Positions 10,932 through 23,451 of a stretch of DNA of 64,000 nucleotides are shown piece after piece. The position numbers and the translations under genes are program-made. How positions within the stretch are numbered: position 1 is the stretch's first letter; every line of letters begins with the position of its first letter. Under the pieces are notes generated by a model. The model worked only from the letters and a program-made list of their open reading frames with translations, had not been told where the DNA came from and did no database searches. The stretch is from Roridomyces roridus (taxonomy: Eukaryota > Basidiomycota > Agaricomycetes > Agaricales > Mycenaceae): positions 2,790,001 to 2,854,000 of the forward strand of contig JARKIF010000001.1 of NCBI GenBank assembly GCA_029378245.1, in the 5' to 3' direction.

Positions 10932-12737
10932 TTCTTTTCGGTTGCGGAGTTTGCTTTCTGCTGGCTATCCCATCCTGCCCGCATTTTGTACTCCTCACCC
11001 AAGTACGCAACTCCATGGAAAGTCTCCCGTAGGCTGTTAACTTACAATTCGAATTTGATAATTTCCCTCGCAACTTGGATTCAACAAGGGTATGTACCGG
11101 CGTATGAGGCCGGTTCGAAGTGCCGGTGCCGGCCATCGCGGCTACTACGTTATTATCTTCTTCGTGGTTCATTAAAACTGAGCATGGGCAACACGGGATT
11201 TTGGCATTCAAGCTCCGCCGTTGCCCCCGAGCTTTGGTTGGAAACAAGTTGTACTCGGAGAACCGCAAGCAGATCTCGTCCTGAACAATCAATCTATGAA
11301 CTCAACCGTGAGAATCCATCAGATCATCATTTGATCCATGCCGACCCTTCCGTGTACACTCAGTCGGGATGCGGATCGTAATATGGCAAATGCTCCGTTT
11401 CCAGACTGCTCATCTTTTCCGAAACACTGTTCCCACGGTTGAAACTACTCAATAGAAGGTCGAATCAATGAATGTTGAATTCCGCCTTGGTTTGATCATG
11501 ATTAATCGATGAGAAAACAATAGCGGATCGAATACGGGTTGGCCGAGAGATCAACCAGAACTCCTTCGTCTTGAATCAATACCAATCTCAGCTCGACTAC
11601 GTACATAACAACACCGGTGACGCGGAGAGTGGTGGAAAACGTAGAGAGCTGAGAAGTTAATATGGGGATGGATCCCAGGGAGCAATATCAATGAACACGG
11701 GAACATCCCGAGAAGAGGGCTGGAAGTAGATTGAAGACGAACTTCCCTTTTGGGGACGGTATTTGGTTTCCAGCAATGGAGTTCAAGGACACGGGCAGCA
11801 CGGGACGTACATGGACATGGAGAGAACGGCCTGGCTGCAATTTCCGCATAGCCTTCGCGCGGGGGTCAAGGTGGACCCACACATTTCCGGGAGACACACA
11901 CGCCGACCAATCCCGGGCGAGTCTTCAGCCGTCGGTCGGACCACTTTATCCACCGATGTGCAGTGCGTCTACGTACCTGCGGAGTCCCAACCTCAACTGC
12001 GGTAGATCAAGCAGATTCGGCTTGGCGCTGCGAAGCGCTGCGGACCACGAATACTATGATGTTGGGTTCAAACTTGCGGGAGATCCGCTCGCAAAAGACA
12101 AAGATGCAGGGGTACGTGAATAAGGGCGGCATCGAGTGGACAACTTACTTGAGGAATCCGGAGACGTCGACGCGGGCGGCGCGGACTGGTTGGGATAAGT
12201 ATGCACTCGGTTTCCGGACAAGTACCATTTGAGGACCACTTCAACTTCGAATCTCGTTCAAATCTTCTATAAATGACACTGCGCACGGGCAACAGGGTGG
12301 CGCTCTCGGGGATAACTCGACTGCCGACCTCTGGGGATGCCGCGGCTGCAAACCAAAATGGCTGAAAGTCGGGAGGAGAATTACAAGAACATTTGGTGGC
12401 AATAATCCCGCAGATCCGGGTCAAGGGTAGCGGTGCCTCCTTTCCATTGAGCCTCGGGTAGGTTGAGTCAGTTGCGTCGGGCTGTCGCTTGTGAGATCCA
12501 ACTTGAAGATGAGCGCGTCGAGGCTCACAAGCAAATCACCACGGATTTGGAGTCGAGCACCAGGTTAGGATACAAAAAGAGCTAGAAGAAAGGCCGCAGA
12601 GGTAGGTGGAAGTTTGGGAACAAGATGCGTTGATTGCCGCGTTGATCACGATGGCCGGCGCAACTTGATTGCTCCTTTCATGTCCTTTTACGTCGTCTAT
12701 AGTAAGTAGACGCATCCCTTCCTTTCCTGCCACCAAC
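10932..12737. other. long intergenic region
   Basis: About 1.8 kb between the divergent hydrolase 2 and APH-like genes. Open frames on both strands are short, show no recognisable domain and do not chain through plausible introns. I see only the two presumed promoters here. Confidence 0.45.
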
Positions 12738-14558
12738 ATGCTTGTACTCCGGAGGGTGCCCTGGCGCTCTCTTCCCTTGCATTCGCCGCACCCCTCGACG
12801 CGTTCGTCGGTCCGTGGCTGGCGCGCGTCCTCGTCTTCGAGCCAGTCCGAATCTTCTGACCTTTTCGAGTTTACGAATGGAAACTATCTGTGACTCAATT
12901 TCTTGACGGTGGGCTTCCTCATAACCAACTCATCTCCAGGGTCAGCAGCGCTCTCCGCCTCGCAGAACGCAAAGTCGTCTTCAACGTCGCCGAGTTGAGT
13001 CGTCTTGCAGCGCAGAGCGTCAATCGCAGCCCCGATGAGGTCGCCAGTGTAACGAAAAACTGCGAAACTGTGTATGACCGCACCATAATCATCACCATGC
13101 GCGACGGCTTCAAGATGGAGGCCCACATCCCGTACCATTGCACCCTTCCCAGATACTTTGCAACAGCCAGCAAAGCCGCCACCATGGCATTCCTACGAAC
13201 CCATGGGATACCAGCTCCTCAAGTATACGGGTATGCGCCCGATGCAAACAATGCCGCAGGAACCGAGTACATCTTCACGGAATCCCTCCGGCACAATGAA
13301 AGGCTCGTCGACCAGTGGTTTTACCTCGAGGAGGCGGATATCATCTCTGTCGCCCGCCAGCTTGCCCAACTCGAGTCCAAGATGATGTCGATACCCTTCC
13401 CTGCTGGTGGCGCCTTGTATTACACCGACGATCTCGAAAGAGTCGGCGCGCCCCATGTACCACTGCCGGAGGATGCGCGTTTCGCTGTTGGTCCAGATTC
13501 TAGGCCGGCGTTGTGGCTCGGCGAAAGGGCAGGGATGGATGTGCATCGGGGACCATGTGAGCCGTCTTACTCTTTACTCGGGCGCATAACCAACTCATCC
13601 CGCAGACAAAGACGCTGAAGCGACGCTGCTGGGACCGGCCGAGAATGAAATAACGTACCTCACTCAATTCGGACGCCCACAACTACCAGTCGAGCGTATC
13701 AAGAGGGTTGCCTACAAACACGTGGAGCAGAATCCAGCGGAGCACATTGAAACTCTGACCCGTTATCGTCTTCTCGCACCGTCCCTCATCCCAAAGGACC
13801 CTGACCTCGCCCGTTTCTGTATCCGCCACCGTAACGTTCATTTCGACAATATCCTCGTCTCGCGTTCGTCCGATGGCACCTTGAACATTGCCGCCGTGAT
13901 TGACTGGTACTACACCGCCATCCGTCCTGTCTTTCTCCTCAGCTACATGCCCTATGGGTTCGGGGACTGGACTGTTCCGTTGTCGCAGGTGATGTCGACA
14001 CCTTCGAACTTTGATAAGTCTACCGACCCTGGTGCGGAGGAGCGGAGGGGTGACTACCAACGCCGTCCCGTAAACCACCATTATTTGGAAGAGGTGGAGA
14101 AGCACAATCCGCTGCTCTACCGTTGCCTGGAGGACTCTTCCGTGAAGATCCGTCATCAACTCTTCTGGGCTGCGGGCAAGGAGTGGCAAGCGGATCCGAT
14201 TCCGTTGAAAATAGGGCTCATCGAGGCAGCGACATCGTGGAAGAGCCTCCGCGCTGACGATCGTGCGCCGTGTCCCATTAGGTTTGACATGGAGGAAATG
14301 TGCAAGACGATACTGCAGTATCAACATGGTGTGAAGGTGATGAGTGAAATGTCGCAGCTCCAGCTGATGTGCAACATTTCGACGAATAACTATGTGGACA
14401 AGTGTGATTTCGAGGCCGCTGTGGAGCGCGGGCGGATTCTGAAGCAGAATGCATTGTTGGACGCGTTGCGTGGGGATGGTCAAGGGATGTTCCCTGAGCT
14501 GATCAAGGACTGGCCTTTGGATGATTTCGACGAGGAGGGAAAGGTTATCGGTTCTTGA
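12738..14558 (+). CDS. APH/choline-kinase-fold protein with degraded catalytic loop
   Basis: A 573-residue member of the fungal aminoglycoside-phosphotransferase-like family. The N-terminus (MLVLRRVPWRSLPLHS, then Arg/Ser-rich) looks like a mitochondrial presequence. The kinase-fold core follows: MEAHIPYHCTLPRYFATASK, AFLRTHGIPAPQVYGY, EYIFTESL, LAQLESKMMSIPFPAGGALY. The catalytic loop is RHRNVHFDNILVS and the metal-binding segment is VIDWYYTAIRP. Exons are 12738-12889, 12940-13556 and 13606-14558; the frame closes exactly. Relatives carry HPD in the catalytic loop, whereas here it reads HRN, and the glycine-rich loop region reads KNCETVYDRT. The fold is therefore likely but kinase activity doubtful. 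The substrate is unknown. Confidence 0.8.
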
Positions 14559-14909
14559 AGTACAATGTGAGCATTCAACTTCCTCTTTTCTTGCGGTACT
14601 GATTCGGAGAGTTTGCTTCAGTTAGCTTGAAGTCGGGTCCATCGTGGCGTTGGTAGTATTAAGACGTTCCTCAAAGGAATAACGCATTTGCAATTGTTAT
14701 TGGCAAACATGAAGGAGAGAAGCGTGCGATTCATCATTGATGCAGCTATTTTCTCTTCCACATCCACCTTGGCCTAGTGCTCCGAACGACCCGCTCAATT
14801 GCGACGTGAAAACTCCCACAGAGTCTTTATTCTCTCACATCCACGTCAGCTGCTTGCGCCACCTTTGAATTGGTGCTATTAAAGCGGCCTTGATACTCAA
14901 CAATCATCC
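14559..14909. other. intergenic region
   Basis: About 350 bp of promoter-sized sequence upstream of P450 copy 1 on the same strand. No gene seen. Confidence 0.5.
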
Positions 14910-17093
14910 ATGAACTCCTCCTCTGCCACTCTCTTGTGTAGCCTCTTGCTCGCCGCAAGTACCGCACTCTTTCTCAGACGACGTGCCCGGAAGCTCCCCC
15001 CACTTCCACCGGGCCCGAAGAAACTACCTCTCGTCGGTAATCTGTTCAGCCTTCCCTCGCACTCGGAATGGGAGACATATGCAAAGTGGAGCAAGGAATG
15101 CAGTGCGTTCTTTCAATTACTTTATATTTCAATTTGTCGAATGGATAGACTCGGATATCATACACCTTGACGCCGCTGGCCAGTCGATCGTTGTCCTTTG
15201 TTCACTCGAGGCGGCGGAGGATTTGCTCGATAAACGCTCCGGAATATATTCCGATCGGTGTGTCATTCTCGGTCTCCAAGTTGGAAAGTTTTTTCACCAA
15301 CAGAGCGCGATTGAATATGTTCAACGATTTGGTAATCAAGGACGATTTTATGTTTGGTATGCTTTTTGGCATCCATATCCTTTCGGTGACTTAACTCAAA
15401 CCAGCGTTCGAAAAATATGGTACGTGAAATAGAGAAGAATCTGCGGTAGACTCGTAACGCAGGCTTCAGGTGATACCTGGTATGTCGTCTCAATTCCTCC
15501 TTCACGAAATGTCGGGCTGATACGCAACCCAGGCGCACACACAGACGGCTGTTCTACCGCGAATTCTCACCGACGGCAGTCGATCGGTACCACGACCAAG
15601 AACTCAAGGAAGCGCTCAAGTTACTCGAGCTGCTGCTTGATACTCCCCACGAATTTGTTGATCATTTCCACCAGTAGGTGCTGAGGCTACTAGACGGTGG
15701 TGCTTACGACAATTTGGACTTAGTGTTATGGGCTCCCTGCTCATGTCTATCATATACGGGATTGATGTACAAAGGTCCAACGATCCGTACCTACACACAG
15801 CAGAGATGGCTGCCCGTGCAATGAGCGAGGCTGCCGTACCTGGAAGATATCTCGTGGACCTCATCTCCCCACTCAAATACATCCCGGACTGGTTCCCGGG
15901 CGCTGGGTTCAAACGACAGGCCGCAGAGGGGAATAGGTTGGTGAAAGAAATGCGGGACGTTCCGTTCATGCACACCAGACAAGCCGCGGTACGCAGGCCT
16001 CTCGGCTTTTTTTCGTAGCTCCGTAGCTAATAGGTACTCGCAGATGCAGGGCACCGCACGGCCTTGCTTTGTTACCGAATATATGCGGGAGGGTAAGATC
16101 GAGTCGGTCGAAGAGGAAATTGCCATCAAGCAGGTCGCAAGGACGGCATATGCTGCGGGGACAGATACTGTGCGTTTTTTTGACTACCAAGGGTCGAGTA
16201 CGACTACCGCATATCAGATAACCGCAACATTAATCGCGTTCCTCCGAACTATGGTGGAACACCCAGAGGTCCAGAAGAAGGCGCAGAGGGAACTCGATTC
16301 GGTCGTCGCTGCAGGACAATTACCTTCCCTGGCGGACGAAAAGGCGCTGCCATATGTGACGGCGGTAATAAAAGAGACGATGCGACGGTGGCCTGTCGGG
16401 CCTATTGGTGACTACAACTCAACTCTGATGTTGAAAGGAAATGATTGGTTGAATTTAGGTATACCGCATTTCGTGGCTACGGATGACATTTATCGGTCGT
16501 ATCGCATTCCTGGCGGATCCATCGTCATTGCCAATTTATGGTAAGTGTTCTAGAACCAGTATCTGTTTGTTTGTCGAGGCAATTACACAGGGCCATGCTT
16601 CACGATGAGGTCCTTCTTGAGCCTGTAATTTCAATTGGACTTGATTGAAGTTGCTTCCAGTCAGACTACCCCGACCCGCAACTCTTCAACCCAGAGCGTT
16701 TCCTCCACGGCGGTCAGCTCAATCCCAGTATCAGAGATCCGCTCTCCATAGTCTTCGGATTTAGACGAAGGTACGTGGCATTCCTCTCAACATCACTGCG
16801 CTCCAAGATACGTCGGTAGAGTGTGTCCTGGCCGACACATGGCCTGGGACACCGTGTGGATCACGATGGCCTCTATACTTGCCACATTCGATATAAGCAA
16901 GGCCTTGGATGCAGACGGCCGGCCGATTGAACCAGAGCAAGGGTATACGTCACAGCTTGTATGGTGAGCGGGCTGCGCGCAAGGCTCAAGTTTGTACTGA
17001 CTGTGGAATAGTGTCCCGGTGCCATTCGAGTGTTCGATAAAGCCCAGGTCCAAGGATGTCGAGGAGTTGATTCGGTCCATGAGCATGAGTTGA
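14910..17093 (+). CDS. cytochrome P450, copy 1 (altered heme-loop glycine)
   Basis: A microsomal-type heme monooxygenase split by about eleven short introns. An N-terminal membrane anchor (LLCSLLLAASTALFL) with basic residues leads to the proline hinge LPPLPPGPKKLPLVGNLF. A 10-nt microexon near 15470 restores YGDTWRTHRRLFYREF. The I-helix reads AYAAGTDT, the K-helix ExxR is KETMRRWP, the PERF-type motif is FNPERFL and the heme Cys lies in VCPGRHMAWD. The usual FGFGRR before the heme Cys reads FGFRRR, so the conserved glycine is replaced by arginine. Start and exon order were checked against the paralogue at 58.5 kb, which aligns throughout. Close to the clan often annotated as O-methylsterigmatocystin oxidoreductase-like; the substrate is unknown. 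Confidence 0.85.
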
Positions 17094-17920
17094 AACTTGA
17101 AAGAATCGACAGCGCTTATTTACCCAGTTAATGAAATGATTGCCCGTAAGGTCCCCGACAACACGGCGAATAAGTATGGTCAGGCAGATGGACGTGGACT
17201 CTTGCGCGTTTTCCTTGACGTAACCGGACGGTATGCGTGGGCACAGGCTCTGACGCTATCCAAGGTGCAAGAAGGGGCGGAGAGGTTTGGGGTGCTCCTT
17301 GACTCGTGGAGCCTGGAGGATGGAGCCTTGCCTTGGAGCGTGTTTGCCTTGCGGTAGCGCCGCGTTTTCCGCGTATCTTGACGTATGTATTGGTGCGTTG
17401 CGGTGCCAAGAGGTGCTGAAGCATATTCGGGAGCCACAGCCAAGCATTCGTCGAGTCCTCCGCAGCAATTAGGGGAGAGATTGAAAGAGAAAGGTCGAGG
17501 AAGATTGTCGACGTGGACTATAGAGTATCCAGAGCAGATGAGACTGGCGGCTGAAGTTTGGCTGAAGTTGCAGAGAGCAAGTCTAACGTCGGTAGGCCCG
17601 GGACCAGCAGCAGTTAGAGGCATTAGTGCGTTCATTGGGCTCCTGGCACCCGATCGTTGAAGAAGGACCACTTCGCCGCCAAGACAAGGGTTGAACGTTT
17701 GCGATTGGAGCAGTGGACCACTTTTGATGATGTGGCGTCAGCGTGCTGCAAGATCGTCCCTCTTTCCTGTAAAAGAAGCGAGCATCTCAAGCCAGATGTC
17801 AGAGCCAAGCCCGGCCAAGGCGCGGATTGCATCCAGCTCCGCCGCAGCGCCCATTGACGTCTTAAAATGACATCCGGGTGGCAGTGATATCGCGGTTTTA
17901 TTCTGCTCCCTTCCACCTTC
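17094..17920. other. intergenic region
   Basis: About 830 bp between two plus-strand genes. Frames open on both strands have no domain or splice support. Presumed P450 terminator and promoter of the carrier gene. Confidence 0.45.
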
Positions 17921-19868
17921 ATGGCCTCAATGCAAATAGTTATGGCCGGGTGCGAGAGGCTCGCAGCACCCGCCGCCATCCAAGACGGGCCACTTCTCCC
18001 CCTCCTCACCACCGTTTTTACCGTCAGTATTCCTCCATGCTTGACGCACGTTGTTCGCTCAACACACTCTTTTCTAGTCAATTCTCGAGGTCTTTCTGCT
18101 CTGTCTGGCCGGCTACGTCCTTGCCTCGCGAGGGATCCTCGACAAGAAGACCCAGAAGGTATGGCGCATTCTGTGGCGGCGGCATTTTTGAGCTTATCTC
18201 GACTACTTAGCAACTCAATCGACTGAATGTGTCCCTCTTCACGCCCTCCCTTCTCTTCTCCAAGGTCGCTTTCTTTCTCTCCCCAGAGAAATTGAAGGAA
18301 CTATGGATTATCCCAATCTTCTTCGTTATCGTCACGGTTGTCTCAATGGCGGTGGCCTTCTTGTTGGGATGGATATTCCGCGTCAAACGGTCGCAGAGGT
18401 ACGCGTCAACCTATCCTCAAGTGACGTGCTGAATCTGGAACTCAGAAACTTTGCTATGGCCGCCGCCATGTTCATGAACTCCAACTCGCTGCCTATCGCG
18501 CTCATGCAGTCGCTCGTGGTTACCGTTCCCGGTCTGAAGTGGGGCAGCACCGACAACAAGAATGCCATGGTCGGCAGGGCGCTGACGTATCTCGTTCTCT
18601 ACAGCACACTCGGCATGGTGTTGCGGTGGAGTTACGGTGTCCGATTACTGGCGCAGGCGGACCCAGAGAGCGAGGATAGCCCAGACAGCGAGACCAGTCC
18701 CCTGCTGAGTGACGAATTTCCCGCCGACGAAGGGACATTGCGTCCCAATAGCAACGCTTACGGTGACACTCCCGCTCCCCACATCCAGATCCACACCGAT
18801 CGCAACAAACTGCTAAGACCGGGCCACGAGCGCCGCCGTTCGCGATTCTATAACTCATTCCCTAATTCACCGAACCAATCTCGTGTGGTGCTACCCGGAG
18901 TCGAGAGCCCCGAGCCATCGACCGTCGTGGCGAGCCCGGAAGAGTCTTCGGAATCAGAAAGCGACAGCGAGCCTCTCCCGCCGCAAAATGGAATATCTTC
19001 GACCGACCTTCCACAACATGCACGGCCACCGCGGCACAATCGCCAGGTCTCGACGCTCTCGCAAACCGGCGGGGGCTCGTCCTCTTTCCTGCGTCGCGCT
19101 CGGCGTCACTTGTATCGATCCTGGATTGCGCTGAACGAATTCATGACCGTCCCGCTGTGGGCTGCGCTCGCGTCACTTATAGTCGCGTGTGTGCCACCAA
19201 TACAGCACGCGCTGGAGGATCACATGCAGCCCATCAAGGGTGCGCTGACGAGTGCAGGGAATTGCTCTATCCCACTCACTTTGATTGTTCTCGGCGGGTA
19301 CTTTTACCCTGCGCCTCCAGAGAACCAAGGGGCGAGCACCACGCAGACCCGTGCATCCAAGAGCGCGGCGTCGTTACTCGAGAGCGTGCGGGAGATGTTT
19401 GGGAAGCCGCCTTCGGAGGATCGTAGACGGCGTAGAGCCGCTGAGAAACGTCCCGGGGAGACCAAGACGGTCGTCATTGCTGTCCTCTCCCGCATGATCC
19501 TCACGCCGATGCTGATCATCCCGCTCATGGCTTTGTGCTCAAAGTTTGATCTGCACGCCATATTCGACGAGTACGCGTCTCTCTTGTCTTGTTTTTGAAT
19601 GATTTGCTGATTAAATATGGCTAGCCCTGTGTTTGTCGTGGCCAACGTACTCCTGCTGTCCTCGCCGCCGGCCCTGACCCTTGCTCAGGTACCATCTCAC
19701 AAACTATAGCTTCATTCAAATCTCATATTGTTGCAGATAACCCAAGCTGCGTCGGGCGACGCTTTCGAGCGGCTCATCAGCCGTACCATCTTTTGGGCGT
19801 ACTGCGTCGTGACCCCGCCCGCGACGGTCATTTACGTCGTTATTGGCTTATTCCTCTCCAAGCTGTGA
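17921..19868 (+). CDS. auxin efflux carrier-type membrane transporter
   Basis: A 563-residue AEC/PIN-like transporter. N-terminal hydrophobic helices (LEVFLLCLAGYVLAS; LNVSLFTPSLLFSKVAFFLSP; IIPIFFVIVTVVSMAVAFLLGW) precede the conserved FAMAAAMFMNSNSLPIALMQ. A central cytosolic loop of about 200 residues is hydrophilic and Ser/Glu-rich. The C-terminal helices include ALTSAGNCSIPLTLIVLGG and PVFVVANVLLLSSPPALTLAQ. Exons are 17921-18022, 18078-18158, 18211-18398, 18446-19570, 19625-19688 and 19737-19868; the frame closes exactly. A second Met at 17942 is an alternative start. Fungal members probably export small organic anions from ER or plasma membrane; the plant-hormone name reflects family only. 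Confidence 0.9.
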
Positions 19869-20104
19869 TACCTACATTTTGTGCCGTTGTATAGACCGCC
19901 TCCCTACCTTGGAAAGACTCTTCTTATTGTAAAACTACCTGTACCTTACGCACTCGCAATAACTCAGGATTTGGCTGCAGAATTGCGATGTAAGAGTAGG
20001 TCGTGTTAACGATGTTTGTATAGTAGGTTGCCGTTGGCAGTATGGTACATTCACGCATTACAGGCCCCTACTCATGCGGATTCTCCAGAGTCCTGATCTA
20101 TCCT

Positions 20105-22366
20105 CTACTGTCGCAAAAACGCGTCGGGGGGCAGCGTGGCCTACACGAGCTGTCAGTCATAACGACGGAGAAGGAAAGCAAGAGGCAGACCTTGACTTGA
20201 TTAAAGTTTGCCACGGCGCGGTCGTGATCCCATCCATTGCCGTTGAGGCAGTCCATCGAGTACTTGACATTCAGTCCCGTCTGGCTGCAGATCTGCAGGA
20301 CGGCAGGACGTTGGGCGTCAGGCTACGGGTTCACAGTCAGCTTGAGCGAGAGAAAGGAATAGAATAAATCGAGGACGTACGATCGAATTCAACAGCGCCT
20401 GCTGGTCTGGAGGGAGGGCTGGCATCGAGGGTCGCGTGGGTGGATGGCGGTTCGTCGTCTGCACGCGCATTGGGCCCGGAGCCCACGCTTCGGGTTTAGA
20501 GAAGCCGCGGATCGTCCATTGGTCGGAGAGGATGACGACGTCCCAGCCGTTTTGTTTTGCGCTGCAAGTTTGCTCGGTCAGAGGCGGCGGCCGGATAGAG
20601 ACGAAAGGGGACGCACCGAGAGCCTTCGGGCGCTGGCGCGAGAATAAAGGTGCGATCGAATGACCGAACTCCCTGTGACGGGGCTGCAAGGATTGGGTGA
20701 GTATTTGGACAGATTTGAGACTGAGTGAAGCAGACCTTCGACAAACTCGCCGTGCACAACGACGAGAAGCCCAACACCGGCAAGGAAGGCGTCGACACAG
20801 AACTTTTCCGATGCTCCAAGGATGTCGTGCTTGGTCAAGGGCAGTTTTATGATGGCTTGCACAATGTCCTCACTGCCAGTGTGCAGCGTGGATATGACGC
20901 GATCGCCAATCAGTCGAGAAAGATTGCGAGAGCCGTTCCCGAGCCACGGAGTCCATTCGAGCTTGCGTTGATTCGGCATCTGTTTCGAGTAAACCACGCC
21001 TTCGACACGGGCACGAGCGGGGATGGAGGTGTTGGCACAATAAGAGAATGTCGAGCCGGGTGTGTAGACGTCACCGAGGGAGGGACGTTGGTTGTCGAAA
21101 GCGGGGAAGAAGCGTGACAAGAAGGTGCTAACGAGGCTCGGGTCGACGCCGTCGATGAATGACGGGCCCATCTCGAATGGGAAGCTCGTAGCCGAAGGCG
21201 CCGTCACAGGGTTCGTTGTCACCGTCTTTGGATCAACATCGAATGCGATCTTGGCGATGGGCTCTCCGTCAGCCAGGTCGAGGGTGGTAAACCGCCGAGA
21301 CAGCTCCCTGGAATGAGAGCATGAGCAAGATTCAAGGAGGGTACTTGGTGTACTAGCCGTTTGTAACGCTCGACATTGTCGGATTTGTACTCTTGCTCGC
21401 GGAGAGGGTTGCCGCTGAGAATGAGCTCCCGCAAGTTCAAGAGTCTGTCTCGCCGGGCGGCGATGCTATCGACGTCTTTCCACTGCCGCAGGTTGTTGTT
21501 TCGTAGTGATAGATTCACAATTTGTGGGAGGTATTTGTCGAGATAGCTTAAATGTTGGCCTGTTAATGCATTGTTGGCTAAAGACAAGGTCTCAACCTGC
21601 GGAAGATTAGAACGCGGCGAAAGAAGGTGACTGCGGACGCACCGGTGGTTGCAGACGAGACGCTAGCTTGAAAATGACGCCCGCCTCACGGGCAGTGCCC
21701 CCAGCCGAGCCGGGAGCCTGAAGATTGTATTTCCGCACGAGATTGTCCTCGGACATCGACTGGTCAGATGGTAAGCACGAAGCGTCGAATGAGGATGGGG
21801 AACGCACATCGAGATTCAGACACTTGGTCTGTGGGTCATAACGTTTCTTCACAACCTCCGTCCAGTGCTCCACGGTACCCAACGTCCGGCTCCTTCCAGA
21901 AGAACGAGAGGAAGTGGATGGTGATGCTTGGCCAGGCTTGGGACCGGGACCAAGCTGGACACCCCCTGATACCGCGTTTCGGCGTGGTCGGGTGCCACTT
22001 TGTGAGGAGCGCGAAGCACCGCGAATGGAGAGATCCGAGACCCCAGGATCGGCCGAAATACGGGAAGAGAGCTGCGGGTAATGTTGAGGGCGTGTAAGCG
22101 AGATGTTTTCAATTTTAAATGGCGCGGCGGAAACCTGGCCAGAAATGAGTAGCAAGTATAATCACCCTGGTGCTCAAACTCTTTTCCCTCGTGTCGTAGA
22201 TGGCGCCTGCTCGGTGAGGACGGTGTTTTGTGGTGGGTTTCCGACCGGTGGGCCTGTCCGAGACATCCCGCATAGTGGCATCTCGGTCAGTCATGAGACC
22301 TGCGCCACGCAACGCGTTAGAGGCCAAGGCCCTGGATCCGGGTGCTGGGGTAGGACTGGAGAACAT
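20105..22366 (-). CDS. mex67: mRNA export receptor Mex67/NXF
   Basis: Nuclear export factor that, with its Mtr2 partner, carries mRNPs through the nuclear pore. The N-terminal basic region starts [20 protein letters not shown]. It is followed by leucine-rich repeats ([55 protein letters not shown]). An NTF2-like domain comes next ([38 protein letters not shown]). The TAP-C/UBA-like tail reads [20 protein letters not shown] and ends [13 protein letters not shown]. The last exon depends on choosing the acceptor at gtgtag rather than an earlier one, which restores the conserved tail and places the stop at 20105-20107. Several short introns were spliced by eye. The exact N-terminus (22366) is less certain. 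Confidence 0.88.
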
Positions 22367-22890
22367 GCCCTGAGATGGTGTAGCAGACTGAAGGTAACCA
22401 GACAAGGCTGGTTATTGTGGTGGTTGGTGGTCAAGGCGCGAGTGTCGTAGTAGGCACAGCCATCGCACTTCCTTTTCGGCATCTCCTTTTGTCGACTCAT
22501 CCTGTGCTCCCGACTCTCGTTGACTCGATATACCTTCGGCTCTGAGAGGACGACCTATTAGGTCTCCTGCTCTCTCCTCCGCAGCAATGAGCGAGTCAAT
22601 GGCTAGAACGTCCCAGCGTTGACATGAATCAAAGAGGGCTACTCGACGAGGTTGACCCGCATCTTATTCCAGAAGATTCTACAGGCGTGCTTGTGCTCTC
22701 TCGAGCCTGTGTGCATTCACAAGATGGCAGGGTTAACGGTGGTCTCATTCTTCCAATGCAGCCATTCTTCCGCCACTGTTGAGCCTCGTCCATCTCCCCG
22801 GTGTGTCATTCCAGCGAGCAAGTAGACTCGAACGGTGAACCAGATCCCAATTGCAAGGGTGCTACTCGATCAAAGACAGTCGTTTGATGA
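22367..22890. other. Mex67 upstream region
   Basis: Promoter and 5' UTR sequence of Mex67, with an upstream ATG at 22498 opening a short, unrelated frame. Bases 22882-22890 (GTTTGATGA) are the left target-site duplication of the adjacent MITE. Confidence 0.5.
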
Positions 22891-23451
22891 ACTAAACGCT
22901 ATCCGCCCAACAGTGTCCTGCAGCACGTGATGTCTGCCTCAGGGGCGCGGACACAACTAGAAGCGTTGCCTCCCTGTAATAGCTGTTTAGTCTACTGGTA
23001 TTGTGCCTTCTTGTATTGCCTTTCATTTTTGTGGCCCTGGTTCGAGACCCCGGCCCACCACTTTTTGCACTTTTTCCCACCTGTTCCAGAGCTATCTGTT
23101 GTGCGCATTTCCACTTTTTTCGTGGCCTTTTGGCCCTCTTGTCAACCATATTGCACCTCTCCATTCCCCTTTGATCATGTCATATGTGTAGAATTATAAT
23201 TTATTACAACCCAAGTCCAGTCCAGGGCTGAAAAGCATCCAAAGGCGAGGTAAGTAACTCTGAGAATATCCAGATAAATTACATATATATCCATCGGCTG
23301 CTAGAAATTGGTCCTCTGGGAGTTTGAAGACAAGGAACATGAGTTTGGCTGATATGCCGCCGGCCTGACTCGAACGCGCGACCCATCACTTCTGCACGTG
23401 CTTGAAATACATCACGTGCTGCAGGACACTGTTGGGCGGATAGCGTTTAGT
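22891..23451. mobile_element. Mutator-like MITE, 561 bp
   Basis: A non-autonomous DNA element bounded by perfect 42-bp terminal inverted repeats, 22891-22932 and 23410-23451. They begin ACTAAACGCTATCCGCCC and end in GCAGCACGTGATG. It is flanked by identical 9-bp direct repeats GTTTGATGA (22882-22890 and 23452-23460). A 9-bp target duplication with long TIRs is the Mutator/MULE pattern. The interior has no coding sequence. Two tRNA B-box-like strings occur inside (GGTTCGAGACC at 23039; a minus-strand GTTCGAGTC near 23375). Confidence 0.9.

Noticed and set aside
13683..14483. 266-codon minus-strand open frame
   Set aside because: It is antisense to exon 3 of the APH-like gene, whose protein has recognisable motifs.
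17632..18213. 193-codon open frame on the minus strand
   Set aside because: It overlaps antisense the start of the auxin-carrier gene, which has clear domain and splice support.
23000..23400. tRNA or SINE suggested by B-box-like GGTTCGAGACC
   Set aside because: No cloverleaf or clear A box could be drawn, and the segment lies inside a TIR element explained as a MITE.
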